Positions 8,541 to 18,267 of a DNA stretch of 61,387 bases are shown in pieces. The notes below the pieces were generated by a model that saw only the letters and a program-made list of their open reading frames with translations, ran no database searches and was not told the origin of the DNA. Numbering within the stretch: the stretch's first letter is position 1; each line of letters begins with the position of its first letter. This DNA is from an uncultured Prevotella sp. (GTDB lineage Bacteria > Bacteroidota > Bacteroidia > Bacteroidales > Bacteroidaceae), in assembly GCA_900315775.1 (NCBI GenBank), contig ONAJ01000009.1:1-61387 (forward strand), written 5' to 3'. The position numbers were made by a program, and so were the translations under genes.

Positions 8541-9482
8541 TTACTTTACAAGTATTTTCTTACCACCTTTGATGTACACACCCTTTGTAGGATGAGCTAC
8601 TACCTGACCATTGAGGTTATAGTAACGTGTATCGTTCTTTACACCAGTAGCAACAGTGTTGATACCGTCTGTGTTGAAAACAGAATCCTTAGTAGTACCG
8701 ATAGCCTTGATAATAAAGCCACCGTCTCCCCAAATAGCCATACCTCCATTCTCAATGAATGCTTTCTGAACGAATGTTTCATCCATAACAACCTTTACTA
8801 CGTTGTCAGCATCCAATGCCTGCATGTGGTTGTAGCCGTCAGAAGGATATGATGTTTGAGCCCAGTCACCCCAAGCACCAGCAATGCGGAAGTCACCACC
8901 TGTAGCATTATCTACAAGGAAGTAAAGATTACAAGCTTTGGTTATTGTCTCTGCGAAAATTGGTAAAAGACCACCTTCTGCGTCAATCATCATAACCTTA
9001 GCACCCCAGCCGGAAACCTCCTGTTCGCCAGTCCACAGCGTAGCTGCAGGCAGGTCGTCGATAACAACAGGCTCTGGCTCATCATAAGTAGCAACAATCT
9101 TTGTCAGTTTGTAGCCATAGCCTACGAACAGCATAGCACCAGTCGTTTCCACGTTGGACTTATCTGAAGCTTTGAATGTGAAGGTATATGGACTTTGTTC
9201 CTGTGTCAGACCATCAACCTGTGGCACAAAGTCAGGAGCACCTTCCCACCAAGGAGTAGTGACACGCAGACAATGATAGCCCTCAGACATATCAACAATC
9301 TGGAAGTACATAGTAATGGATGCGTCAACTGGAATATTAGCGAAACTCGCTGCTTCTATTTGAACATTACTATCACCCCAGTTAACATTAACATCTCCTT
9401 CCCAAAGAGTTGTCTCTGTAGTAGCATTTACACTCATCATTGTAAAGATGCTTAAAAGCACAAAAGTAAAAATTCTTTTCAT
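8541..9482 (-). CDS. Secreted protein with two CBM-like modules
   Basis: 313 residues with a signal peptide (cleavage near SVNAT). The first module (about 21-135) begins TETTLWEGDVNVNWGD and ends GYGYKLTKI, matching the modules of the SusE-position lipoprotein at 853-2046. The second (about 145-270) begins AATLWTGEQEVSGWG and is more divergent. The C-terminus (RYYNLNGQVV, then KGVYIKGGKKILVK) is the tail found on many Prevotella secreted proteins and may be a sorting or anchoring signal. No catalytic motif is visible. Its place between the sugar transporter and a GH5 gene suggests a non-catalytic beta-glucan-binding protein. No CAZy CBM family number can be given from the sequence alone. Confidence 0.7.
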   Translation of the reverse strand: MKRIFTFVLLSIFTMMSVNATTETTLWEGDVNVNWGDSNVQIEAASFANIPVDASITMYFQIVDMSEGYHCLRVTTPWWEGAPDFVPQVDGLTQEQSPYTFTFKASDKSNVETTGAMLFVGYGYKLTKIVATYDEPEPVVIDDLPAATLWTGEQEVSGWGAKVMMIDAEGGLLPIFAETITKACNLYFLVDNATGGDFRIAGAWGDWAQTSYPSDGYNHMQALDADNVVKVVMDETFVQKAFIENGGMAIWGDGGFIIKAIGTTKDSVFNTDGINTVATGVKNDTRYYNLNGQVVAHPTKGVYIKGGKKILVK

Positions 9483-9531
9483 AATAAATTGGTTCTTGTT
9501 TTTTAAAATTACTATTATATACTATTTTCAA

Positions 9532-10875
9532 TTACTTCTTTATAGGATAGATGTAGAGCAATCCTATCATTATGCCTGCTATGATAGCGGGGAATATAGA
9601 GAACAAGAGCCAAATCATCTCATTTACAGCTACGGGGTCTGTAATGGTGACAATGGTCTGGTCTGTCACAGGGTCTGTACCTGATACAAAGCCTGAGAAT
9701 CCTAATAGCAGGGCTACCAGCGAACCGCTGATGGCGGTGCCGAACTTCTGCGACATGGTACCACTGGAGAAGATAACACCTGTCGACGAGGTGCCGTTCT
9801 TCTCTGTGGCATAGTCGGCTACGTCGGCATACATCGACCACAACAGAGGTGAATAAAGTCCTATGCCTACACTAGTCAATATCACAATAGCTACCAATAC
9901 CCAGATATAGGCAGGGTCCATTGGTACAAAGAAGAACAATATGCTGGTAACGATACATATTACTGCTGCCCACATAAATGCCTTGCGTTTACTGCCTACC
10001 CACTTTGTAAATACTGGTGACACACCACCGAATATCATACATGTCAACTCACCGAAGGTCATGAATACGGTGTAGTTGATAATTAGTCCGCTAACGGTGA
10101 CGTCACCGTGCATGCAGTATTCAAACAGATAACCTGCAACTGCATAACGGAAACCGTTGAAGAAGTTCATACAGATACCTATGAGCGTGAGGATTACCCA
10201 AGGCTTATTGCGGAATAGGTCTGCAAAGGGCTTCAACGAGAACTTCTCAGCTCGGATGGGCTTCAGTCTCTCCTTTGTCAGCAAACCGCAAGCTAATGTG
10301 CCTGATGCTGCCAACAGTCCGAAAAAGGCTCCAAGGACAGCATACTGGTGCTGCTCTGTGCCGCCTACAAACTTCTGCAGATAGGGGAACGACAACAGCG
10401 TGATAAATCCCATAGCGTATGCTCCCACCATACGGAAGGAGGAGAACTGGTTCTTCTCGTTGTCGTCGTCGGTCATCACACCGAGCAGCGAACCGTAGGG
10501 CACGTTGACGGCGGTATACACAACCATCATCGACAGGTAAAGGGTGTATGCCCAGATGCGCTTGCCTACAGGACCAAACTCTGGTGTATAGAGCAACAGG
10601 GCGAAGATAAGACCGAAGGGTACTGCACCCAAGATAAGCCACGGACGGTAGGTACCCCAACGGCTCTGTGTTCGGTCGGCAAGAGAACCCATTACGGGGT
10701 CGGTAATCACGTCGAACATTCGGGCTATAAGCATCAACGTGGCGGTATCGGCAACGGTCAAGCCAAAGACGTTGGTAAAGAACAGCGGAAAGGCAATAGA
10801 CATAACCTTCCACGTTATACCACCCGCAGCAGCGTCGCCAAGTGCATAGCCTATTTTTTCTCTTAATTTAGCCAT
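9532..10875 (-). CDS. GPH-family (MelB-like) sugar:cation symporter
   Basis: 447 residues with about twelve hydrophobic segments. The N-terminus (KIGYALGDAAAG, then DVITDPVMGSLADRT and WGTYRPWLILGAVP) matches the glycoside-pentoside-hexuronide symporter family. Such transporters bring di- or oligosaccharides through the inner membrane. It sits directly downstream of the GH94 phosphorylase gene with a 34-base gap made of a heptamer array, so it most likely imports cellobiose or cello-oligosaccharides for that enzyme. Substrate is inferred from context. Confidence 0.88.
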   Translation of the reverse strand: MAKLREKIGYALGDAAAGGITWKVMSIAFPLFFTNVFGLTVADTATLMLIARMFDVITDPVMGSLADRTQSRWGTYRPWLILGAVPFGLIFALLLYTPEFGPVGKRIWAYTLYLSMMVVYTAVNVPYGSLLGVMTDDDNEKNQFSSFRMVGAYAMGFITLLSFPYLQKFVGGTEQHQYAVLGAFFGLLAASGTLACGLLTKERLKPIRAEKFSLKPFADLFRNKPWVILTLIGICMNFFNGFRYAVAGYLFEYCMHGDVTVSGLIINYTVFMTFGELTCMIFGGVSPVFTKWVGSKRKAFMWAAVICIVTSILFFFVPMDPAYIWVLVAIVILTSVGIGLYSPLLWSMYADVADYATEKNGTSSTGVIFSSGTMSQKFGTAISGSLVALLLGFSGFVSGTDPVTDQTIVTITDPVAVNEMIWLLFSIFPAIIAGIMIGLLYIYPIKK

Positions 10876-10909
10876 AAACTGTAAACTGTAAACTGTAAAC
10901 CGTAAACCA
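10876..10909. repeat. Heptamer tandem array (AAACTGT)
   Basis: About four copies of AAACTGT/AAACCGT fill the gap between the GH94 stop codon and the transporter start codon. It is one of about twenty arrays in the window with a 7-base period. Confidence 0.85.
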
Positions 10910-13402
10910 TCACATCGTTACCTTGACAATATGATGACCGGGGATTGCCTTGATAATGTTGCCCTCTATGGGTGTACCGTCGAGCACTATGCGACTGACA
11001 CCACTCTGCTTGCCATTGGGATTCTCTACGGTAATGTCGAAATGAGCATCACGCAACGTTCGCTTCACACTGTACTCTTTCAGCGTAGAAGGAATACAGG
11101 GAGAAATCTCTATACCGTCGAATGTAGGCTTTATACCTAATATGTACTGCGTAATGGTGTACCAGTTCCAGGCGGCAGTACCCGTGAGCCACGAGTTCTT
11201 ACCCTCACCGGGCTTGGCGGCATCCTTGCCGGCTACCATCTGACAATATACGTATGGCTCTACCTTGTGCAACTGCTGGTCTTCAATCCACGCAGGACAA
11301 ATCTTGGTATAGTGCTCCCAAGCGTCGTTACCACGCCTAGCAACTGTCTCACCGATGATGACCCACGGGTTGTTGTGACAGAATATACCGGCATTCTCCT
11401 TGTAACCAGCGGGGTAGGTGCTTATCTCACCCATCTCCACATGATACTTGGTGAAGGCAGGATGGTTGAGCACCATACCGTGAGGACAGTCAAGATACTT
11501 CTTGCAAGCATCAAGCGCCTTATCCACCATACCGTCTTCCTGACCGATGCCAGCCATAGTGCAGAAACCTTGTGACTCAATGAAGATTTTGCCTTCCTCG
11601 TTCTCGTTGCTGCCTATCTTGTTGCCGTAGAAGTCGTATGCGCGCAGATACCACTCTCCGTCCCAACCGTGCTTCTTCACAGCCTCTGTCATAGCGTCAA
11701 TATGGCGCTGGGCACGCTGGGCTTCTTCGTGTTTTGCTATTTTGTCGCAAAGCTCCACATACTGCTTACCCGTAAACACAAACAAACCGGCAATCATCAG
11801 ACTCTCAGCCTTCGAACCTACACTGTTGTTCTCTGTGGTCTGGAAACTCTCGTTGGGATCCCATGAGAAACAGTTAAGGTTAAGACAGTCGTTCCAGTCG
11901 GCACGACCTATAAGAGGGAGTCCGTGAGGACCAAGATTGTTCACCACATGGTCGAACGATATACGCAGGTGCTCCATCAGCGTCACTTCCGTACCTGGCT
12001 GATTGTCAAAGGGCACCATTTCGTCAAGGATGGTGTAGTCGCCTGTCTCTTTTATATAGGCTATAGTACCAAAGATAAGCCAGCAGGGGTCGTCGTTGAA
12101 ACCGCCACCAATATCGTTGTTGCCACGCTTGGTGAGGGGCTGATACTGGTGATAGCAGCCTCCGTCGGGGAACTGCGTGGAAGCAATGTCAATGATGCGC
12201 TGACGTGCACGTGTAGGAATCTGGTGAACAAAACCTACCAAATCCTGATTACTGTCGCGGAATCCCATACCGCGTCCTACGCCGCTCTCGAAGAATGATG
12301 CTGAACGTGAGAAACAGAAGGTAATCATACACTGATACTGGTTCCAGATGTTCACCATTCGGTTGAGACGCTCGTCGCTACTCTGTACACTGAAACGTGA
12401 GAGCAGGTCGTCCCACAGGCAACGCAACTTCGCAAAAGCTTCATCTACAGCCTCAACAGTAGAGAAACGCTCAATAACGGCATGAGCCTTCTCCTTATTA
12501 ATAATAGTATGGTCAAGGTCACCGAGCGAGGTGATGAGTGTTCCTTGCTCAGCGGTTTTGCCGCCGAGAGTCTCATACTTCTTCTCCTGTTCGTTTTCGG
12601 CATAGCCAAGAACGAAGATGAAGTCGCGCTTCTCGCCTGGCTGGAGAGTTACCTCTACATAGTGCGAAGCAATAGGACTCCATCCGTGAGCCACACTCAT
12701 AGCCGACTTTCCAGCCATAACACACTGTGGAGCCTCAAAACCGTTATACAGACCAATAAACGACTCTCGGTCACTGTCAAAACCGTCTGCCTTAGTATTG
12801 GTAAGCGCATAGTAAGCATAGTGGTTACGACGCTCCTTATACTCGGTTTTGTGGTATATTACATTTCCGTTTTCTATCTCTACCTCACCCGTGGACCAGT
12901 TGCGCTGGAAATTCTCCATGTCTGTTGCAGCATTCCACAAGCACCACTCTGTGAAAGAAAATAGTTTCAGAGTCTTCACAGCGTTGGTGGTATTCTTCAG
13001 TGTCAACTTCTGTACCTCGGCCCATGTCTTCAACGGTACGAAGAAAAGAACACTTGCCTCAACTCCGTTCTTACTGCCAGTAATGCGGGTGTAGTTCATT
13101 CCGTGTCGGCACTCATAACTGTCAAGAGGTGTCTTACAGGGTTTCCAACCCGGATTCCATACCGTGCCGCCGTCATTGATGTAGAAATAACGACCACCGG
13201 CATCCATAGGCACTCCATTATAGCGATAACGGGTTATGCGACGGAACTTTGCATCCTTATAAAAGGCGTAGCCACCAGCGGTATTACTTATGAGTCCAAA
13301 AAAGTCCTCGTTACCTAAGTAGTTAATCCACGGAAACGGTGTTGCTGGATCCGTTATGACGTACTCACGATTTTTATCGTCGAAATATCCAAATGTCTTC
13401 AT
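10910..13402 (-). CDS. GH94 cellobiose phosphorylase
   Basis: 830 residues with no signal peptide, so cytoplasmic. The N-terminus ([19 protein letters not shown]) and the catalytic motif RADWNDCLN, whose first Asp is the expected general acid, fit GH94. The family cleaves cellobiose with phosphate to glucose 1-phosphate and glucose, saving ATP. Cellobiose rather than longer cellodextrin is the best guess from length and from the adjacent GPH transporter, but the two specificities cannot be separated by eye. It follows the lipoprotein GH5 gene by 11 bases, so the two are in one operon with the sugar transporter downstream. Confidence 0.9.
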   Translation of the reverse strand: MKTFGYFDDKNREYVITDPATPFPWINYLGNEDFFGLISNTAGGYAFYKDAKFRRITRYRYNGVPMDAGGRYFYINDGGTVWNPGWKPCKTPLDSYECRHGMNYTRITGSKNGVEASVLFFVPLKTWAEVQKLTLKNTTNAVKTLKLFSFTEWCLWNAATDMENFQRNWSTGEVEIENGNVIYHKTEYKERRNHYAYYALTNTKADGFDSDRESFIGLYNGFEAPQCVMAGKSAMSVAHGWSPIASHYVEVTLQPGEKRDFIFVLGYAENEQEKKYETLGGKTAEQGTLITSLGDLDHTIINKEKAHAVIERFSTVEAVDEAFAKLRCLWDDLLSRFSVQSSDERLNRMVNIWNQYQCMITFCFSRSASFFESGVGRGMGFRDSNQDLVGFVHQIPTRARQRIIDIASTQFPDGGCYHQYQPLTKRGNNDIGGGFNDDPCWLIFGTIAYIKETGDYTILDEMVPFDNQPGTEVTLMEHLRISFDHVVNNLGPHGLPLIGRADWNDCLNLNCFSWDPNESFQTTENNSVGSKAESLMIAGLFVFTGKQYVELCDKIAKHEEAQRAQRHIDAMTEAVKKHGWDGEWYLRAYDFYGNKIGSNENEEGKIFIESQGFCTMAGIGQEDGMVDKALDACKKYLDCPHGMVLNHPAFTKYHVEMGEISTYPAGYKENAGIFCHNNPWVIIGETVARRGNDAWEHYTKICPAWIEDQQLHKVEPYVYCQMVAGKDAAKPGEGKNSWLTGTAAWNWYTITQYILGIKPTFDGIEISPCIPSTLKEYSVKRTLRDAHFDITVENPNGKQSGVSRIVLDGTPIEGNIIKAIPGHHIVKVTM

Positions 13403-13413
13403 AATTCCTTTTC

Positions 13414-14550
13414 TTATTTCTCCATCAACAGGTCTATTAAACCCTTATCCTTAAAGTCATTCTTCTGCTGGTCCCAGAAACCAAAATCAGCATCATAACA
13501 CCACGTAGTCCATGCTATGTTATTCTCCTTGAACACAGTGAGCATATCCTTTGTCCACTTATATGCAAGTTCGCGGTCAACGGGTTCATAAACACCCCAT
13601 TCGCCACAGAACAACTGCAGGTCATATTTCTTTGCAACAGCAATAGCATCAGCAAAGTCTTCACGAATCTTGTTGATATCCCATACCTGTGTGGTGTAAT
13701 GGTTCTCGTCCAACAGCACCTTCATACTGTCTGAAGAAGCTTCGTAGTCCTCCTTTGACACCAGAATACCAGGATAGTTCACCTTACCAGTATATTTACC
13801 TATAGGTGTCCACCATGCACCATAGTGTGTAAGTATCATTGGATTATAATAGTGGAATGAAAGGATAATGTTCTTGTCGTTCTCAGGAACTTTAAGATAT
13901 TTCATTGTCTCATAGCCCTGCCAGAGGTTAGAACCTATAACGAGTGTTCTCTGTGGCTCACGTTCACGCAATGCCTTATGAACCTTTACAATGAGTTGGT
14001 TCCACTGCTCATGATCGTCGGCTACTGGCTCGTTCATGAACTCATAGGCTACAGAGTCGTTGCTGAACCCTTTCAGGACATCAGACAACTGGTACCACAT
14101 ATTGATGAGGTCCTGCTGTGCTTTCTCTGAAGAGAAAAGTGTATTCTCTTCGCCCTTGCCTTCTAATGATGCATTGAAGTAGTGCGAACGAATGATGTGC
14201 AGGTCAACTATTGTACGCAGATGATGTTTCTCTGCCAGTCTGATAGCATTTACCAACAAGTCCCAAGCCTCAGGAAGTTTGTTTCCTTGTTCATCCCAGA
14301 ACTGCACCTCGTCAATAGGCAGTCGGACAAAGTCAAAGCCAAGTTGGTTTAGGCGTTCGAAATCAGCCTCTTTAATGTGCTGACGACGTGCCTCACCACG
14401 CTCTTCTGACTGTGACAGCCAGTGACTTACGTTTGTACCACGCTGTATTTTAAAGTTATTTACTTCGGTAGTATCACCCTTGGTTGAGCAGGCATTAAAA
14501 GTCAGTACCCATGCTCCTACCATTATCAGAGAAATAAAAATCTTTTTCAT
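13414..14550 (-). CDS. GH5 family lipoprotein glucanase
   Basis: 378 residues from the chosen ATG at 14550; the open frame extends 20 codons further upstream, but only this start gives a proper lipoprotein signal ([21 protein letters not shown], lipid cysteine at 21). The catalytic domain shows [22 protein letters not shown], the acid/base Glu in EFMNEP (about E174), SFHYYNP and the nucleophile in FCGEWGVYE (about E317). It is a different GH5 type from the two secreted paralogues. As a lipoprotein it could act at the cell surface on the polymer or in the periplasm on oligomers. It lies 23 bases after the preceding GH5 gene and 11 bases before GH94. Confidence 0.88.
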   Translation of the reverse strand: MKKIFISLIMVGAWVLTFNACSTKGDTTEVNNFKIQRGTNVSHWLSQSEERGEARRQHIKEADFERLNQLGFDFVRLPIDEVQFWDEQGNKLPEAWDLLVNAIRLAEKHHLRTIVDLHIIRSHYFNASLEGKGEENTLFSSEKAQQDLINMWYQLSDVLKGFSNDSVAYEFMNEPVADDHEQWNQLIVKVHKALREREPQRTLVIGSNLWQGYETMKYLKVPENDKNIILSFHYYNPMILTHYGAWWTPIGKYTGKVNYPGILVSKEDYEASSDSMKVLLDENHYTTQVWDINKIREDFADAIAVAKKYDLQLFCGEWGVYEPVDRELAYKWTKDMLTVFKENNIAWTTWCYDADFGFWDQQKNDFKDKGLIDLLMEK

Positions 14551-14573
14551 TATATTGTAATATTTGTTTGCAA

Positions 14574-15746
14574 TTATTTTTTTCCTTCCATAATACCCTG
14601 TAGAATCCAAGGAGCCTTAACTCTCATGCTGGCTTTGCGATCGAAGATACCGAAATGCTCAGGACCACTTCCGAAATTGTTGTTGTCCCAAATGAAAGTA
14701 GAGATACCACGTTTTTGTGTCTCGCTGACAAGGAATCGACAGTAGTATGTCATATTCTCGTGTATTTCATCGGTTTGTCCACCTTTCTGGCGATCGGTAA
14801 CACCCCATTCGCCCATAACAAGTCCAAGACCTTTATCGCCCCATGTGCTTACAACACGGTCAAGGAAATCAGTCATTGTCTTCTCATCACTGGGTGATAC
14901 CTCAAGACCTTTATCCTTTGAGGGCTGTCCCCAGTAATTGAACTTACACTCACCAGCATAGTCCCACGGAGTATAGTAGTGGAACTCTACGCTCATATAA
15001 TCATTTCCGTTACCTTCTATATCATTAGGTATTTTAAAGTCATCGTTATAAAGACCGAAGTCAGGGTTGCACACATACGTTTGTACTATAAGATGTCTTT
15101 TTTCATTATTTCCACCCATTGAGCGTACAATATCTATGAATGTCTGATTGTAAGAATTCTGCACCTCAAGGTTCTCTGCCTCAGGTTTTCCCCAGTTATC
15201 GCGAAGATGTACTTCGTTAGTACCCGCAAACGCCAAACGATAGTCATAGTTAGCAAACTGAGTGGCAATATTCATCCACAACAATGCCAGCTTTTGGTTG
15301 TTCTCTTCCTTATATTTGTAGGTGGGACGTCCTTCGAGCCACTTGTCATGATGCACATTAATGATAACCTTCAGACCACAGCTAAGAGACCAGTCCACCA
15401 CCTCTTTAACTCTTGCTATCCATTCCTTATCAATACTCATTGCTGAAGGATTTGTAATGTGACACTGCCAGCGAATAGGAATACGAATAGCATTAAACCC
15501 GGCATCCTTGATAGCCTTGATTGTTTTCTTTGTAACCTTTGGATTTCCCCATGCTGTTTCAGCGTTAATACTATTTTCAGGCATACCGATAAGCATGGAC
15601 TCACCATCCTGACCAGGTGCTGAGCACTCCAACTGGTTACCTAAGTTCCATCCCACTACACCCTTGTTCCACTCTTTGGCGGTAGGCTGTGCCGTTACTG
15701 TCAGAGCTACCGACATTGCGGCAATCATCATTATTACTTTCTTCAT
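14574..15746 (-). CDS. GH5 endo-beta-glucanase (secreted), paralogue of 7165-8469
   Basis: 390 residues with a signal peptide (cleavage near TVTAQ). Motifs: GWNLGNQLEC (about 32-41), ETAWGNP, AGFNAIRIPIRW, acid/base Glu in FAGTNEVH (about E178), EFHYYTPWDY, nucleophile in VMGEWGVTD (about E313). It is close to the GH5 at 7165-8469 over its full length but lacks that protein's C-terminal tail. It is the first gene after a strong inverted repeat and has its own TAATTTTG promoter element, so it probably heads the transcript GH5-GH5-GH94-transporter. The two paralogues may differ in chain-length preference or location; nothing in the sequence settles that. Confidence 0.9.
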   Translation of the reverse strand: MKKVIMMIAAMSVALTVTAQPTAKEWNKGVVGWNLGNQLECSAPGQDGESMLIGMPENSINAETAWGNPKVTKKTIKAIKDAGFNAIRIPIRWQCHITNPSAMSIDKEWIARVKEVVDWSLSCGLKVIINVHHDKWLEGRPTYKYKEENNQKLALLWMNIATQFANYDYRLAFAGTNEVHLRDNWGKPEAENLEVQNSYNQTFIDIVRSMGGNNEKRHLIVQTYVCNPDFGLYNDDFKIPNDIEGNGNDYMSVEFHYYTPWDYAGECKFNYWGQPSKDKGLEVSPSDEKTMTDFLDRVVSTWGDKGLGLVMGEWGVTDRQKGGQTDEIHENMTYYCRFLVSETQKRGISTFIWDNNNFGSGPEHFGIFDRKASMRVKAPWILQGIMEGKK

Positions 15747-15768
15747 AATATTAAAAATTTTCTGGCTG

Positions 15769-15776
15769 CAAAATTA
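15769..15776 (-). promoter_or_regulatory. -7 promoter element of the GH5-GH5-GH94-transporter operon
   Basis: TAATTTTGCA on the minus strand fits TAnnTTTG and lies 22 bases upstream of the ATG. The candidate operator begins about 47 bases further upstream, the same layout as at susC. Confidence 0.5.
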
Positions 15777-15808
15777 GTTAATTACTTATTAATGTGGGTT
15801 TAAAGCCT

Positions 15809-15861
15809 AACAAAAAGGGTTTGAAACCTTCATAATGATAGATTTCAAACCCTTTTTTGTT
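15809..15861 (-). promoter_or_regulatory. Large inverted repeat: candidate operator for the GH5 operon and/or terminator of the GH3 gene
   Basis: AACAAAAAGGGTTTGAAA (15809-15826) pairs with TTTCAAACCC followed by TTTTTTGTT (15843-15861) around a 16-base loop. On the minus strand the arms also give GGTTTGAAA and GGTTTCAAA as direct GGTTT repeats 23 bases apart, resembling the site upstream of susC. It lies 18 bases after the GH3 stop codon, and the T-rich arms could terminate transcription in either direction. Both roles are possible. Confidence 0.6.
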
Positions 15862-15879
15862 GGATTTCTAACTATTATC

Positions 15880-18237
15880 CTACCTATGTAATAGCATCAT
15901 ATGTAAGTCTTTTTGCAACGGAAGCACTTTACTGACAGGCTCCTCGTAGCGTTTGATGTCTGCACTTGTACTACAACGAATGTCACGACTACTTGCACCT
16001 ATAAGAAAATCATATCGTCCTGCTTCTGCGAGCCATCGACTGTTTGCCTCATCGAATGATGCTAAGTCGCGTTGGGCAATATACATAGTTATTGTAGTCT
16101 GCTCGCCAGCCTTAAGCAACGGGGTCTTGGCAAATGCCTTCAGTTCCTTCGCTGGTTTCTCCAAACCACTTTGAGGTGCACTTACATATACCTGTACAAC
16201 TTCCTTACCAGCGTAATGTCCAGTATTTTTAATAGTAACCGTCAACTCCAAATCACCACCCTTCAACTTCTTTATTTTCGCATTACTATACTTAAACGTC
16301 GTATAACTGAGACCATAGCCAAAAGGATAAGCTACTTTTTTGTCGAAGGTATCGAAGTAACGATAGCCAACATAAATATCTTCCTCATGATTACTATAGT
16401 CCATACCCTTGATGTCGCCATAGTGATATGTCAGGTTATTCTTAAAGGAATACATATCTGTTTCTAAAGGGAAATTTTGAGTTGAGGGATGGTCGGTGGC
16501 AGCAACGGGCCACGTCATAGTTAGCTTACCGGAAGGATTCTCCTTGCCTGTCAATACGTCAGCTACGGAGTTTCCGCCCTCCTGACCAGCTTGCCATACA
16601 ACCAAGATAGCGTCAGCATAGTCGCGCCAAGAGGCAGTTTCAACAACAGAACCTGAATTAATAATTACTATGACCTTCTTGTTATCAGCATGGAAAGCAT
16701 TTGAAACATTCATAATCATGTCGTGCTCAGTAGTAGTAAGATTGAATTCACCTTCAATAGCACGATCCATACCTTCTCCAGCCTGTCTGCCAATGGTAAT
16801 GATGGCAGCATCAGCCTGTAACAATTCGTGTTGTATGCAACGTTCGGTAATATCTATTTCTGCTAATTTAGGTTGTCCTTGGTCTAAGAACCACATTTCA
16901 GGAATCTTATCTATGCGCAGTTTTGACCGTGCATATTTCACGTAGTTCTGATAAATCTCTGTAAGTGCCGGTGTAGCAGCTATGCCTTGATTTTTCAGTC
17001 CTGTTACCATATCGACAACATAAGGAACATTAACACAACCGGAACCCAGACCACCTGAGAGGAAGTCATAGCTGTTTACTCCAAACAATGCAACATTCTT
17101 AATATTGTTGTCAAGCGGCAATATATCGTTATCGTTTTTCAGGAGTACCATACCTTCAGTACTACTCTGTCTTGTTATAGCTGCATGAGCCTTAGTGTCG
17201 GGACGATTAGAGAAATTATAGTTTTTGAAATGTGGTGTTTTCACAATATACTCCAACATACGACGTACATTGCGCTCAACGGTTTTTATATCCAAACTAC
17301 CATTTTTTACAGCTTCAATGATGTCGGTAACCTGTGCTCCGTAACCGGGCATCATAAGATCATTGCCTGCTTCAACCTCCTGTTCGGTGGGTAAATCGGC
17401 ACGTTTTCCTATCCAGTCGCTCATCACTATACCATGATATCCCCAGTCATTGCGTAAAACATCAGTCAACAAATCCTTGTTGCCCATAGCATAGACACCA
17501 TTCACCTTATTATAAGACGACATCACTGTCCAAGGGTTACTCTCGCGGACTACACGCTCGAAACCCCGGAGATATATTTCGCGGAGTGCTCGTGGAGTGA
17601 CATTTTCACTTACACGGGTACGATCTGTTTCTTGTGAGTTTACGGCAAAGTGTTTTATGCTTACACCAACACCTTGACTTTGTATTCCTTTCACACAGGC
17701 AGCACCGATGACACCTGTTACTAATGGGTCTTCACTATAGTATTCGAAGTTACGTCCACACAAAGGATTACGGTGGATATTTAGTCCTGGACCCAGTATT
17801 ACGTCACATCCATATTCAAGTGTTTCGTTGCCTATGGCACGACCTACCTGTTCCACCAACTCTGCATTCCATGTAGAAGCAAGACAGGTTCCTATAGGGA
17901 AGCCTGTAGCATAGAACTTCTGGTCAGTACCTTCGCGAGAAACATCGATATGTACACCTGCAGGACCGTCACACAGTACTGTGGCAGGAATACCAAGTCT
18001 GGGAATAGCCACCGTAAGTCCGGCAGCACCAGCTACAAGTTTCTTCTGATGTCCCATCATCGCTCCACTTCCAGGAAAGACATCGTTACCACCACCAACC
18101 AACAACTGGGCTTTCTCCTCCAGTGTCATAGCATCTATTATCTCATCAATGTTATCGGCACGCAACTGCGATACTTGAGCGGAAACGGACGATAACTGTG
18201 ATATCAGAATACCAATTAAAATGAATACTTTTTTCAT
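15880..18237 (-). CDS. GH3 beta-glucosidase (periplasmic)
   Basis: 785 residues with a signal peptide (cleavage near SSVSAQ). The N-terminal barrel shows GPGLNIHRNPLCGRNFEYYSEDP, KHFAVNSQETDR and the nucleophile Asp in GIVMSDWIG; the second domain (about 370-590) and a C-terminal fibronectin-III-like domain (about 640-740, ending GAS-SRDIR) complete the usual three-domain GH3. The expected reaction is release of glucose from the non-reducing end of cello-oligosaccharides in the periplasm. Its gene starts 30 bases after the regulator, so both may be on one transcript. Relation to the neighbouring GH94: GH3 hydrolyses what escapes import, while GH94 acts in the cytoplasm. Exact linkage preference cannot be read from the sequence. 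Confidence 0.9.
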   Translation of the reverse strand: MKKVFILIGILISQLSSVSAQVSQLRADNIDEIIDAMTLEEKAQLLVGGGNDVFPGSGAMMGHQKKLVAGAAGLTVAIPRLGIPATVLCDGPAGVHIDVSREGTDQKFYATGFPIGTCLASTWNAELVEQVGRAIGNETLEYGCDVILGPGLNIHRNPLCGRNFEYYSEDPLVTGVIGAACVKGIQSQGVGVSIKHFAVNSQETDRTRVSENVTPRALREIYLRGFERVVRESNPWTVMSSYNKVNGVYAMGNKDLLTDVLRNDWGYHGIVMSDWIGKRADLPTEQEVEAGNDLMMPGYGAQVTDIIEAVKNGSLDIKTVERNVRRMLEYIVKTPHFKNYNFSNRPDTKAHAAITRQSSTEGMVLLKNDNDILPLDNNIKNVALFGVNSYDFLSGGLGSGCVNVPYVVDMVTGLKNQGIAATPALTEIYQNYVKYARSKLRIDKIPEMWFLDQGQPKLAEIDITERCIQHELLQADAAIITIGRQAGEGMDRAIEGEFNLTTTEHDMIMNVSNAFHADNKKVIVIINSGSVVETASWRDYADAILVVWQAGQEGGNSVADVLTGKENPSGKLTMTWPVAATDHPSTQNFPLETDMYSFKNNLTYHYGDIKGMDYSNHEEDIYVGYRYFDTFDKKVAYPFGYGLSYTTFKYSNAKIKKLKGGDLELTVTIKNTGHYAGKEVVQVYVSAPQSGLEKPAKELKAFAKTPLLKAGEQTTITMYIAQRDLASFDEANSRWLAEAGRYDFLIGASSRDIRCSTSADIKRYEEPVSKVLPLQKDLHMMLLHR

Positions 18238-18267
18238 AACTCTACTAATTACATAACTACTAAACTA

